From Amphimedon queenslandica (Eukaryota; Porifera; Demospongiae; Haplosclerida; Niphatidae): 64,000 nucleotides of DNA. The DNA lies in NCBI RefSeq assembly GCF_000090795.2, contig NW_003546271.1:2083-66082 (forward strand), read 5' to 3'. Below, one piece after another: positions 1-11,686 of this stretch. Every line of letters starts with the position of its first letter. The stretch's first letter is position 1. Made by a program: the position numbers and the translations under genes. The notes under the pieces were generated by a model, which ran no database searches, had not been told where the DNA came from, and saw only the letters and a list, made by a program, of their open reading frames with translations.

Positions 1-49
1 TAATGATAGCTAATGTATTTTTGTACATGAACTGACTTGGTGCTTTTTG

Positions 50-527
50 TTAATAAAAAATAATAATTCATAAAAATAGTACAATGATTTCAAACCCTAC
101 TTTGCAGAAAATGATAATAGTCAGAAAAAGAATTTTAATATTAATTATGCCTTTGTGCCTATTCATTGCTCTACTACATTTCTATGATGTAAATTAATTA
201 TCTTGTTAAATATGAATTAAACTTTTCAGCTAGTATAGATTGAATAAATTACTGTCATGACAATTAAAATATCTAAATTATAGATAATTATTTGGCTATT
301 GCATTTTTTAATGTTTGTGATTCAGTACAATATCTAAAAATTAAAATATTAATGTATAAGAATTGCAATTGGACTCACCACAGTTGTGTAGGCAGAACTA
401 AGCAGTTTGGTTATCATACTTTCATTAAATTTTTTTACTTTAAAGGAAACAATACTCATTTTTAAAATTCTGCAAAGTAGGGTTTGAAATCTTTGTACTT
501 TTTTTATGAATTATTATTTTTTATTAA
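50..527. mobile_element. TTAA-flanked foldback MITE with about 58-bp inverted ends
   Basis: The sequences at 51-109 and 468-526 are near-perfect inverted copies of each other. Both ends are bordered by TTAA (50-53 and 524-527), and the first bases inside are TAAAAAATAATAATTC at both ends. TTAA target duplication is typical of the piggyBac superfamily, so a non-autonomous piggyBac-like element is the likeliest reading. A TA-duplicating element cannot be excluded because the ends are so AT-rich. The interior shows no coding sequence. The long, well-preserved arms suggest a fairly young copy. Confidence 0.75.
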
Positions 528-1353
528 TTAACGTTTTTTATTATTAATTGAACTATTAATTATTATTATGGTTGAACTCAACCCCTTGTTTCTTTTATTT
601 TTTAACAACCCTACTTTTTCTTATTTAATAGAAATTTTTTTTTATTTACTTGTAAGGAACAGCTTTGCTTCCCACTCTTGGTCACCCCGTTTGGATGGCT
701 TTGCTTTCTGGAATTTCTTCATCTTTTACATGCATGCTCTTGGTCAGTGTTGTCCTCACTTACTGGATAGATACCCTTTGTTTTTTTATACTCTACAACT
801 ACATCATCATTGTGGTTCTCCATTTTTGTGTTGCTTTCTTCATGCTGTCATCGATTTATCATTATAATTATCATTATAACACTTGACAGGTGTTGTAAAA
901 AGATAGTTAGAGAGACAGAGGGAAGTGATAGCCTGATAGATTTGCAACTGAGAAGCTGCATACCAAAATAAATAAGAGTAGAGTAGTTTAAATAAAAAGT
1001 TAGAACAAAAGAAAAGTAAAGAGAAAGTGATTGGAAAGTAGATAAGTTAGTGGGTGTATGCAAAGACAAACATTTATTACAAATAAACATAAAACTAAAT
1101 GTACAAGGATTGTTACCATCAGTGTTCTAAATAATAGGACCAAAAGGAATTTAAGCTTAATACAATGAGTGAGAGTAATAGGAGTGGTTTGAAAGGCGTG
1201 GTTTCCTGTCAGGCGTACAAATTGCATTCAAGTTATTAAAACCACTCCTATTACTGAACTGAGCAAAGGAAGTGCTAACAAGGGTACTACTTTACCATAA
1301 GCAGTAATGCAAAACCCTAGGGCTGTTGTACACTCCTTCCCTTATTTTCTCTT
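528..1353. other. Intergenic, no gene recognised
   Basis: AT-rich sequence. The open frames here are hydrophobic and low in complexity, and they lack any family motif. The only structure is the hairpin at 1175-1253, listed separately. Confidence 0.5.
1175..1253. repeat. Hairpin with perfect 16-bp arms
   Basis: GTAATAGGAGTGGTTT at 1175-1190 is exactly complementary to 1238-1253, with a 47-base spacer. It may be the core of a small foldback element. No target duplication was seen. Confidence 0.6.
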
Positions 1354-2002
1354 GATTATATTACATGATTTTTCAATTGAGTGAGCAGTTCAATTCTGAC
1401 TGTTGTCTGGTATCAATGGTAGGTATGCACAATTAATTGTTTTTAAAAATAAAAGTTCTAAATTTTAATTAACAAGTACAGATATAATCAGCTAATCATA
1501 CTTTTGGAATACTTATTGATGGAAGTCCCAAAAACTGCAGTAATGTGCTTAATACAATAATCAGCTAGTCCTACAGCAATGTTGAGAGTTAAATGAGATC
1601 GTCTAGATAAATCTGTCAGAAGTAGCTGATTTGCTTGTCAAGCCCTATAAACCAATAAGTGGCTACATTATGCCTGAAAATAATTGTTTAGTCAAAATAG
1701 TCAAAACAGGACAGTTGCAACACTTTTAACCTTGCTGTAGCTCTAGCCAATTTTTGTATCAAGCACATCATTCCAGTTCTTGGGACTTCTGATGTAAAAC
1801 TTTGGATTTTTCAGCTAAAAACCTTCATACCCACCCCCTCATTAAGCATTCAGAAAGTGTAATCAGCTGATCATTGCCATAGTTGTTAATTCAAATTTAG
1901 CACTTTTACTTTTAAAACAACTAGTAGTGCATACCTACCTGCTGGCACCAGACAACGGTCATAATTGCACTGCTAACACAACTGAAAAATCTTTATGATT
2001 AT
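1354..2002. mobile_element. Foldback MITE with about 115-bp imperfect inverted ends
   Basis: The left arm (about 1354-1471) and right arm (about 1884-2002) are inverted copies. Shared blocks include GTGCATACCTACC and ACCAGACAAC. The arms differ at many positions, so the copy is older than the one at 50-527. The interior (about 410 bp) holds no coding sequence. No clear target duplication was found. Confidence 0.7.
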
Positions 2003-3309
2003 CTAACTACTGTATTGAGCCAATTGGCCAATTTCTCATTCCGATTAAACGAAGAAAATGTGTACAATGTGCTTTTATTTCTGTATCTCATTCATTTTGA
2101 GCATTTTTTTGGTGTAATTTTTTACACAATATAACCTTCATGTATGTTAAAAATTCAAATAATTTAGCAGCTGTTTATGTCAGTTGAAAATAAAGAAAAT
2201 TAATTTTTCAAATGCTAGCTTTATAATAGTATAGAGCTTTCTGTCGTTAAAGCTTTCTACAGGCTCAAAGCTTAGTGTGTTCATTGTACATTTACTGCAG
2301 GACTTGCAGGATGCTAGAAATTGTAAAATACACAAAAATTGTAACTTTTACTTGCAATTAATTCAGTTTCTTAAAAAGCTAACCTTATAGTCATACAAAT
2401 TTGAAATTTGTTAAAATAGGACAACTTTCAAGCAGAAACCCCAAGTTCAAGCTTGGTAATAGATACTTCAGCCCTGCCCCAAGTGGGCATTAAATTTGAG
2501 GTACAGCTCTCATTTGTCAACTGTCACGTGCTATGAATAATGGCAAGTGAGAGCCGAGGTGACTAAGAGATGAGTGGCAACAGCCGTAGAACAAAGCAAT
2601 GCATATTTCCTTCTGAAGCAGAGAAGGCATTTAAATGCAATAGAATTCCTGTCATCAATCAGTTTCTCAGGTGTATCTGGTGCGGCATCCGGCTCTTGGC
2701 ACTCAAGCTGTTCACGTAGCATCAGATCTTTGGATCCATCTAGTAGAATAATATATACTTCCAGTATTTGTTGTATTTGAATCCATTTAATAGATAATAG
2801 TCAACCTCACGTCAGTGGCAATGCAGAGAGTAGAAACACAAGCATGTGACAGTCCATGTAGAGTATGTTTATTAACCAAGTTTTGTATGCATGTTTTTCA
2901 GACTGGATTTTCAAATGGCTGATCAGCAATTGCGGGTTTTAGCCTTAAAGTAACTTTCAATTACACTAACTTTAGTGTTAAATAGCATGAATAATTAATT
3001 ATGGCTATTAATAGCAGGTTACAATTTTTATTCTTCATTCTGCATATTTTCAGAAGTTTTACATGTTAAAAGCGTGTGATAATGTATGACGTGCATGATT
3101 TGTTTGTGATATTCAGGTGTTTATAACATCAAGAAATAAAACGTTACAGAAAAATACAGTGTAGCTAGATACATGACGAAATCATGAAGCTTTTTATAGT
3201 TCCCTTTTTTCATTTTTAGATTTTTCACGCACCATATCTACAGCCGGACTGAGGCAACACTATAAAAATAATGATGCTAAAATTTCAATTTTTAGGAGTT
3301 TCATAAGCA
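2003..3309. other. Intergenic, no gene recognised
   Basis: No conserved protein motif or repeat structure was seen. The short opposed frames near 2531-2780 overlap each other and look like chance. Confidence 0.4.
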
Positions 3310-5660
3310 GCAAGGCATTGGATGTACTAAAAAATTTGCAAAGTGGCCTCTGAGTTTTAAAAAGGACATTGTCCTAGTCATTTCCTTGTGCAAAGAGGGG
3401 GAAGTTAACGAGAGATGTGAAGAGGTGGTCTGGAAACATTGATTTGCATGTCTTGCTAGTAGATATAAAGTAAAGATTCCCACCACCGAAGCGGAAAAAG
3501 ACCAGCTATTAGAAGCAGGACTAGGTGAGCAAATCATTCTCTTGAACTCAGTGGGGAAGAATTAAAGGAATTGCTGTGCTCAACATTTCCCTGAGTTCCA
3601 TGATGGTGGTGGTTATGAATAAGGCCAATGTATGCCGAACAGCCATCAGTTGGATGTTTTAACATCAAAAGATCAATCTTCACCAAAAGTGCTTAAAGAG
3701 AGTGGTAGTGCTACAAGGACTATAGTAGAGCATTACAAAGAGATTTGGACATAAAACCGGTTTTTATTCTTTCAAAATGGTAATATTACATTATGATTAA
3801 TTTTTACTTAGATTTATTAACTAATTTTAGCCGAATGAGGAGTGTTTGACTTGTGGTAAAGAATTTACTATTACTGAATTGAAGGATCACAATATGATTG
3901 TGGAAGGACATTCAGGTATTATGTAGTATTTTTACTTTCATTTATTTTTATTAATAATCCCATCGCATCTATTTCTGATTCTGATTCTGTACCACTGCTT
4001 CCATCTCCACTAGAGTTGCCACCTGTTAAATTCAGGTATTATAATTATTTAAAAACTTTTACGCATAATTATGCTTTTGTATTGCACCAGCATACAGCTA
4101 TAAACCAACTGGCAGTGCTGCTATACAGGTATAAAGTTGCTGTTGCTTTAACTACATTCTATATTATGCTTATCAGGCTGAAGGAAATGAGATTGAAGAG
4201 CGACTGTTAGTCTGCCAGAAACCTAAGTTATGCAACTGAATTGAACAGTGATGCAGAGACATCTCTGAAGTCTACTCATGAGTGAATGAGACTATAGTTT
4301 TTTCACATCATTGACTATTACCTTTCATAGTCTAGCTACTGAAATCCAGTTGATAATTAAGAAGGATTGCTCTATTAATGTAGTCCATTATATTGATGTT
4401 AGGAGGGAACATTATTACAGGAGGCATTGAAAGAAGCAAGAAAAACAATGTTTCCAAAGAAAATTTTTGAATGTTGTGTAGGAAATGCAGGTTCTTTTTT
4501 GATAATTATTATTAGGTTAATTCTGTAGGAGAGGGGGCTGTAGATCAGGGGGGCCAATAAGGGAGTTTTTTCATAGTTTGGCCCTCAATGCATCAAACGA
4601 GTCATTTGAAGGAAAGGAAATATATTCTTTGTCAATAATATAGCAGCCCTACAAGTATTATTCTTTCAAAATTGCAGTTAACTCATTTGTACACTATATA
4701 GTAGAAGGAAGATTCCTACTACATTGGGAAATACATTGCAATGTCTATTACACAAGGCGGAAGTGGTTTTCTGTTCTTTTGTCAAGGTGTGAATTCATTT
4801 GTAACCACTGGAGCCTGTACTCATATACTTGTAGAAAATCACTGCATTCCTAATAGCTTGATATTTATAATTGAGATGGTAAGGTGAATTTTGCATGCAA
4901 TGTTACTATTGTATACAGATTCAGCAGTGTGATGATGATTCAGAGTTGAGAGTCATAACGGCAATTGAAGAGGCAGCAGATCTTATTTTGCAGACTGGAT
5001 ATAGAAAGCCATTGTCATGAGTTGCTCTAAGCTATAAACAAGGTATAATATCAGCTATGATAGTCTACCAATTAATGCTCAAAGTAAAATTGACACATCT
5101 ATATAAAGAATGATATTAATTTCACAGGTGAAATTAATAAGGCATCAATTTATTGAAGGTTTAGGAGTTTTGGGACTGTTAGAAAAGATGAGGGAAAACC
5201 CTCTCATTGGCAACCTCAATTCACTGATTCTGACACTCACCTTGATACAGGTTTGTCTTAAAATTAACGAGTTCAAATCTTTATTTTATTTTAGTTTCTC
5301 TCAAGACTGTTTTATATTCATTATGCTCCTGAAGGATCAAATGACAGATGTGCACAAATGCAGGCATACATGAACTTTGTGGACACTTGTGCAGGTATTG
5401 CCATTATGTGTAACAGCAAAGACGTTTTTTATAGATGAAAAAATGAATGCTCACTGCAAGACATTATGATACTTTTCACTGGATACAAAAGGCCACCACC
5501 TTTAGGGTTTGAAAAAAAGCTGAAATTGGTATTTATTCGTGGACTCTTTGCCACATCCTTTATGAATACCAGTCATGCACAGTAACTATAAAGATTTGAG
5601 GATGCAATTATCAGTTCAATAAAAGACAAAAATGGATTTGGTGGTCGTTAGCCTTAGGAG
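3310..5660 (+). pseudogene. Decayed HECT-domain E3 ubiquitin ligase-like gene (G2E3-like family)
   Basis: Translated segments follow the order of a large invertebrate family annotated as G2/M-phase-specific E3 ligase-like, which transfers ubiquitin through a C-terminal HECT cysteine. 3310-3700: N-terminal part with LLEAGLGEQI and FPEFHDGGGYE. 3840-3925: a CLTCGKEFTITELKDH zinc-binding stretch. 4390-4650: the HECT hallmark EGAVDQGG, then GGPIREFF in another frame, so a frameshift lies near 4550. 4925-5210: LILQTGYRKPLS and FIEGLGVLGLLEKM, with a stop at about 5018 between them. 5480-5650: PPPLGFEKK and FGGR near the HECT end. The catalytic region is not recognisable. GT..AG-like boundaries (after 3700 and near 5250) suggest it decayed as an intron-bearing copy. 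The HECT relationship is well supported; the exact family is from memory. Confidence 0.72.
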
Positions 5661-5811
5661 AGATGTATCAATCCCCATTGTGGACATAGTTTTGGTTTTG
5701 TTAATCGTAATAAAATGCATTAATTATTCATTAATCACCCCTTATTCTAGACAATAACAAAACTTATTGACTGTTAATTTTGTGAATTATAATAACTGTC
5801 ACCTTAGTGAT

Positions 5812-6830
5812 CTATAAATAAACATTTTTGCTCCAACAAATTGCTTTCTCACTGACTGCCATAGCTGGATTAATTTCGCAGAGCTGCTTATTAGGAGCTT
5901 CGTACTGATCACATAATAAGATGCCATCAATTTCATCTAGTATAACTGTATTGCCCGTAACATTTACAGGAACTGAACCATCCTTTTCAATCCCATAGCC
6001 ATCCCAATTCAATAATAAATTTTATATTAATATATAATGTCATTTTACAGCACAAAACCAAATAACATTGTAGCAAAATGATGTTAAAGAAATGCATTGT
6101 TTTAATATTACATGTGATATTTCTTGGCTGTTACTATTGCTATTCTAAAGCTATATTGTAATGTTACTTAAAGTGACTTTCATTTACAGACTCATTAGAT
6201 GGAAATCACTAATGTGTAATTTTACAAAAATTCAAATCATTATGTCTTAATTGGCACTGTATTATGTACTTACAAATATACTGCATTAATACATGGCATT
6301 TATTATTGTTACTTGTTAGTATTATGGTACAAATACAATGAAAATGACTTACTGCATTTATTCTAATCAAAACAGAGTGACCGTCATTGATACATTTCAT
6401 TTCTTGAAGTCCAATAATTTAAAAATGCTATGGACTCCTCCCCCTCTCCGTTCTCAATGAAAGGAATGACCATGCTTGTCCGAATAAGTCCATTTGCTGT
6501 TGTGTGCCGTGAAGAAAGGAAACTAGAAGGAAAGGTCAACTGCTTTTTCAATATCAAGCAAACCAACATCTTTCAAAAAATAGAAGAATAATAAAAACTA
6601 ACACAGCCAGTAAAGTGATCCCTCCATGTGTTGTTCTATAAGCACATTCTCTCCACACTTGTCTGAATGTACCCGAGAAGGTAGACCATATTCATAAACA
6701 GGATGTAAAAAAGCTGACAGAACTGTATCGTCCCTGTTATTTGAGGATGCCTTCAGACAGGTTATTAACTGGTTATAACCATGAATGACAATCTTCCAGC
6801 AAATAAGTGTGTGATAGCCATCCACATACC
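5812..6830 (-). mobile_element. Integrase-core (rve-fold) transposase remnant
   Basis: Minus-strand segments match a transposase family common in aquatic animals that has a retroviral-integrase-like catalytic core (IS3EU or Ginger type; I cannot decide which). 6825-6598 carries GYHTLICWKIVIHGYNQLIT, the SSNNRDDTVLSAFL block and GLPSRVHSDKCGENV, which holds the second catalytic Asp. 6569-6384 resembles the block that precedes the last catalytic residue. 6012-5812, with NWDGYGIEKDGSVP, resembles the C-terminal tail. The element is broken in a few places and has no recognised ends. It lies directly downstream (in minus sense) of the MULE-like remnant, but nothing links the two. Confidence 0.6.
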
Positions 6831-7259
6831 AAAGACAATTGGGAGGTTCAAAATAACATCATATGTAAACGACTCTTGCCATTTTTGTCAGCTGACTTTA
6901 AAACCCGGACTAGACAAGACCGGACCAGGCTGTAAACTTAAAAAGGAGCCATGTCATTCTCCATCCACTTATATAAACAATTAATTTGTATTATTAATTA
7001 TTATTTATTATTGTTAAAAAAATGATTCAATGAATGATAATTATAGTTTTATGATAATGATATCATGAGAGTACTTTCAGCATTAAATACCAAAATCAAT
7101 ATACAAAAATGCTTGAAGCAAGCTTGTTTTTGACATCGTCATTAATGAAAAGATGTGATACAAAAATGGCAAACTAACTTAAGACAAGCCATTTTGGCAC
7201 AAAAATGGGAGTTTGTGTCTTTACTTGGAGTACACCATGATCCAGTGGCACTGTTAAAG
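6831..7259. other. Intergenic, no gene recognised
   Basis: AT-rich stretch between two transposase remnants. No motif or inverted repeat was noticed. Confidence 0.4.
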
Positions 7260-8690
7260 TATGATTTTCTTCCAAGTGTAGCTAAACATTAATCATGAGG
7301 TGGAACAGGAATACTATCATCAGCAGAACGTAAACGACAAGATTGGCTTACACGAATATTCCCAAAAACAAATCATAGGAGAAAGGGACTATTTCTTCGT
7401 TGAAGAGGATGACATTTAAAGTAAGGTGGAGAGTATCCATGTGACAGTTTGTTGTTGAAAATTGCCAAAGTCACCTGGAAACCATTGGCCATACTAATGC
7501 TGTGACATTGAATACAGGTTTTGATATTTTGAAAAGCTGGGTGGGCCAGGGATCATAAGAGGTACAGGTGGTGATGCTGGTGAAGGATACATGGTCTCTT
7601 GTGCAAAAGCTAAAGAGCTTGTACCACCATGAGCAAAAGGATGAACAGGCTTAGAAATGTTACGCTTTCTAGGGGCTTCTCTTTTCTTTCCAACTCCTTA
7701 TAATGTACCACTTTTAGATAGCTGTGTTAAGCTTGGAGAACACTTTTTCTTACAGGAATCTCAGAGAAATTGATGCAATTCAGATCTAAATTGAGCAGCT
7801 GCAACAGTGTCGCTACAAATTTTTAAACCAGCCGACAGCTCATTTCACAACAAAATGCTCCTTTTGAGTTACGAGAAACAATGGAAGCTTTGTACTTGAC
7901 TTTCAAGCAACAATTCTTGTTTGAGGATCTGAATTTGTGAGACGAGTGCTAGCAACAACTTCCCTTTTAGTACAAAGAAGTTCACTTGCTTTGTGCCGAA
8001 CACCCTTTAGCGTTTCTAGAGGAATTTTAACAATATTTCTCCTGGATTAATAGAAATAGGTGAGTAATCAATAGTAGAAATTTTGATGTCATCGAACGCA
8101 ATAATTAGAGCTCTTGCGTAGACTTTCTTCATATAAAATTACTCTTTGCTTACTAGTCATACGCATCCACTGTAGCTGATTGACTTTAAAGTGCTTGCAT
8201 GAAGCACAAAAGCCAATGAACCTCTACCAATGACAGACATTTTAACAATAATCTCTGCCTGCTGGACCAATTCATGCATACATTCATTAAATATGTGCCA
8301 TTCTGATGCCTTATAGTGAGTCTTAGTGTGCATGACACAATTCAATGATTCACTATTATTTGTATAGTCGGGAGAAGGACGAATCCACAAACCTGCTGCT
8401 TCTCTTATTTGTCTGAGCATACTATGTGCAACAGCCTCTGCTTTATATAGCACAGAAACCAATCATAAAATGTGGCAGATTCTGCATTAGAGGTAGTACA
8501 CTATCTCATTCCGTACTTTTTCTAAGGCTTGTAAACTTGACTTAAAATTATCTCTATCAGTGGCTTTCACCAGACCCTCAACATGTACACCATCCACAGT
8601 TTTCGTAAAATATCCTCCAGAAAAGCGTCAATAACACTAGACAATAAGAAAAGGTCCTGTAACTTCCTCTTAATATTGGAAAGAAATTGA
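7260..8690 (-). mobile_element. MULE-like transposase remnant with SWIM-type tail
   Basis: Read on the minus strand, this resembles the C-terminal half of a Mutator-like transposase family frequent in sponges and Hydra. 8690-8520 gives SVIDAFLEDI and VDGVHVEGLVKATDRDNF. 8462-8157 is open for 101 codons and holds AGLWIRPSPDYTNNSESLN, then a block on association of element copies ending VIGRG. About 7830-7680 gives ICSDTVAAAQF, matching a SWIM zinc finger where the usual His is Asp, followed by a basic KKREAPRKRN tract. Several stops and shifts separate these blocks, and the DDE catalytic half is absent. It abuts the 3' end of the RecQ gene in the same orientation. No terminal repeats were identified. 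Confidence 0.65.
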
Positions 8691-10429
8691 CATAAACAAC
8701 GTAACTGAAGAGCAGATGTCACAACACTTGCAACCAACTGGTTTATTTGATACCTTTAGTAATTTTGAAAAAGAACAACTCTATGACACAACTGCTTTTC
8801 TGTTCAATAATTTTTAATGCTTTCTTCCATAAATAATAGCAAGAGTGGATAATTATTTAGGGAGAGTGTCTAACCTGCCTATATTCTGTGATACCAAAGC
8901 GCGTATGTTTACATCCGTTTTTTGCAAGTATACAGAGTTAATCTCAGTAATCTTCAAATTTATGGGTGTGGCTGATAAAATGGCGCTTGGAGCATGCAGG
9001 CAACTTTAAGACTTATATCTCCACTCTGAGGATCATGTAGTGCGAGAAACAAGCAGGAGCACACGGGAATATGTTGTTCTAATGGTCGGCTCTATCTTAT
9101 TAGCAGCTTTATGACTCGGAAGCAGTATAACGGACGCAAGAAGGGCTACTTGGTGCTAATAACCATGCTATGTAAACTTTCACGCTGCGGTATCACAGAA
9201 TATAGGCGGGTTAGACACTCTCCCTAAATAATTATCCACTCTTGATAATAGTGATAGATCCATCTTAGAGTAAAATAGTTTCACAAATGAAGTTTTCCCA
9301 TCTCGCCCAGCTCGTCCAGTTTCCTGTATATAAGTCTCTACATCTGATGGCGGACTCCAAAGTCTTATTTGTTGTATATTGGGAATATCTACTCCCATGC
9401 CAAAAGCTATAGTAGCAAAAACAATATGCAGCCTTGAAGTGAAAGATGCAAATGAATGTAATATTAAACTCTTTAATGACGAACTATTTGATTCTGTGAA
9501 CATTTCAAAAAGGCAAAATCTCTGAATGTCACGTTCCAATTGGGTCGGTTTTTTTCCTTACATAATGTAGTTCTGAAAAGAGTACAGCAGGCTACAATCA
9601 CTATAAGTACGACAAAAAATCAATGTTTTCTCAATTCTTGTCCGTTTTCTCCACATTTCTTTCACGATTACACTAAATACATCTTCTATTTCTTCTGTTT
9701 TTTGTTCAACACAATATATATTAAATTTGTCAGGTGATCCGATGACTAGCTCAGTGTTAGACATTCCTAGTGTCTGTATTACTTCTTTTCTTGTAGCATC
9801 AGTGGCTGTCGCTGTTAACGCCATATAATTCAGTCATACAGGAAAGTACACTCTTAGGTCACCGGTTTTCCAAACTCTTTTGGAAACTTTAATCCCCAAA
9901 GACAAAAATTATTTAACATTATTGTGCAGTTAGGAATCTTTCTCCTAACCATTTCTTTATACGATGAGCATCATCAACTACTAAGGTTACTAAACGCTGA
10001 CGCAGCGACTCACAACAAAAACATCTAACCAATTCTTAGTTAAAAGAACTTCTGGTGTTGTAAAAATAATCTTGAAGTTCCCTTCACTTATTAATTGCTT
10101 ATCATCATCAGCATTCGTACATTTTACAGCCTTAATTCAGCAAGTGCAGTAACCTGGTCTTCTATTTGTGCTGATAATCGACATACAACAATAATCACTG
10201 ACCAGGGAGAATCACTTTTAGGTCTATTCATTAAATCAAACATGGTAGGTAAGCATTGATTGCATAGAGACTTCCCGAAACCAGTCAAAAGGCATACAAA
10301 AACGTCATTTCCTTCGGCAAACTTTCTCAATACGTGTGTCTGTTCGTCTTTCAGCTCCATTAACCCCATCTTCCTAGTGCACTCAGAAATTATAGCATCA
10401 AAATTCATCAATAGAGCTTCATTAGTCAT
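8690..10429 (-). pseudogene. RecQ-type ATP-dependent DNA helicase, interrupted
   Basis: An SF2 helicase that unwinds DNA 3' to 5'. From the ATG at 10429, the motifs appear in RecQ order. MELKDEQ (motif 0) and LLTGFGKSLCNQCLP (Walker A) lie in 10429-10124. VVDDAHRIKKW (motif II, Asp-Asp-Ala-His in place of DEAH) is near 9950. MALTATATDATRKEV (motif III) is near 9820. KTLIFCRTYSDCS is near 9600. IVFATIAFGMGVDIPN and QETGRAGRDG (motifs V and VI) lie in 9440-9295. Frame breaks lie near 10120-9830 and at about 9541-9558. After SKMDLSLLS the frame runs into the MITE at 8840-9244. Beyond it, minus-strand codons near 8760-8700 give GCKCCDIC, resembling the RecQ Cys-rich C-terminus. The gene begins about 100-160 bp from the divergent transposase. 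Such single-domain RecQ copies are common as transposon cargo in these animals. Confidence 0.85.
8840..9244. mobile_element. MITE with 56-bp ends and 7-bp target duplication, inserted in RecQ gene
   Basis: The ends at 8840-8895 and 9189-9244 are inverted copies with a single mismatch. They start CAAGAGTGGATAATTATTTA, and weaker pairing extends about 20 bp further in. ATAATAG flanks both sides (8833-8839 and 9245-9251) as a direct target duplication. Taking it out brings the RecQ SLLS codons next to the Cys-rich C-terminal codons. The near-identical arms mean it is the youngest layer at this spot. The superfamily is unknown; 7-8 bp duplications fit hAT or P types. Confidence 0.88.
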
Positions 10430-10589
10430 TTTAGAAATCTGGTCACCTGACTATGACATGATTTTAGTTGGACCATGTGAATAAACCAATCCGATTGGTG
10501 CGCCTACATTCCAGCGCTATGCTACAACTTTGCCTGGTTTGTCTCCAGACCCTTTCCCTAACGGAAGGGGCTGGCCTGGCGAGACTACT
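10430..10589. promoter_or_regulatory. Shared promoter region between divergent RecQ and transposase genes
   Basis: The RecQ start codon (10429, minus) and the likely transposase start (10530, or the Met at 10591; plus) lie back to back. So this 100-160 bp must hold both start regions if the pair was ever expressed together. It is visibly richer in GC than its surroundings. No TATA-like box was singled out. The role is inferred from layout only. Confidence 0.4.
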
Positions 10590-11686
10590 ATGACATTGAA
10601 ACATCCAGGTGAGCCTATTAAAAGGAAGCTACACAAATGGCTGCCACACAGTGATGAATGCAGCACATGTATGACAGTAAAAAGAGGAAGACCAAATAAA
10701 AAAGCTTATGGTGCATGTCCATTTGCGATCAAACAGCAAATAAGATCTGTGGCCAGTCCGATACCATCAAACAAAATCACCAAGGTATATGATGTTCAGT
10801 ATGAATATGCTCACTCTATCATGTGTAAGGCAGTAGTAATTAAACCAGTAGAGGTAAAACCATGCAAGCTATTAGCATGTGAGAGCAGCTGCATTGAGTT
10901 AGTCTCTACTAAACCTTTTGATTGTCCTGGATGTTCTGTGAAGCACAGCTGTTGTGTTGAGTCATTTTCATTCATTTCACCACTGGTCAATAAAGTTATA
11001 TCAGATCTGTCCATACAATGCAACAGATAGAATAGCTTCAATGAATGATGATTGTAGTTGTAGCACTCACCTATCCTTAAGTCATCCAAAAGCTACTTTG
11101 GAATAACTCAACAGCCACTAGAAGCTGAACCAAACATTATTGAGAGGAAGGCAGCTACCAGTCTTATTTCATATCTGTTGCATCAACAGGGTGATGGTAC
11201 TGTTTCCCTACAACAAAGAGGAGCTGTAAGTATAATGATTTAAGTATAATAATAGGAAAAAATAATCCAAGTAGGCTATAAACCTAGTGAAAGTCTCAAA
11301 GTCCAATAGTCTCATCCAGTCAATCATCTTCCAGAACCAAGCATCGATGAACTAAAGAGATATTTAAGATCTGACATAAGTTGAGTTTGAGAGATGACAG
11401 CGCCAGATCATGTCAGAGCTAAAAATGATACCATCAGAAGAGTGTGACAAACTATTGCAAGAGGCAAGGTTGCATACTACCATCCCTCCTGAACAAGGAT
11501 TAGCCATGAAAGCTGACTTGTGCTTGCCGTGGAGAAAGCTAAGAGTAATGAAGAGGTATACATTTATATAATATAGAAGTAGAACTACATGTATACTTTC
11601 TGATTAATGAATTGTGATGAATCTTTATACTCTAGATGGATGAAGTCTTGGGGAGCCAATATGGCTAGTGAGGGTAAGCGGAGATC

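Noticed and set aside
568-886. Overlapping open frames of 73-99 codons
   Set aside because: Both are hydrophobic, motif-free and in AT-rich DNA; consistent with chance.
8840-9244. Inverted repeat read as a terminus of the RecQ-bearing element
   Set aside because: Both arms belong to one 405-bp unit with its own 7-bp duplication, and RecQ codons flank it on both sides.
10811-11089. Minus-strand frame of 92 codons
   Set aside because: Antisense to the Cys-rich first exon of the transposase-like gene.
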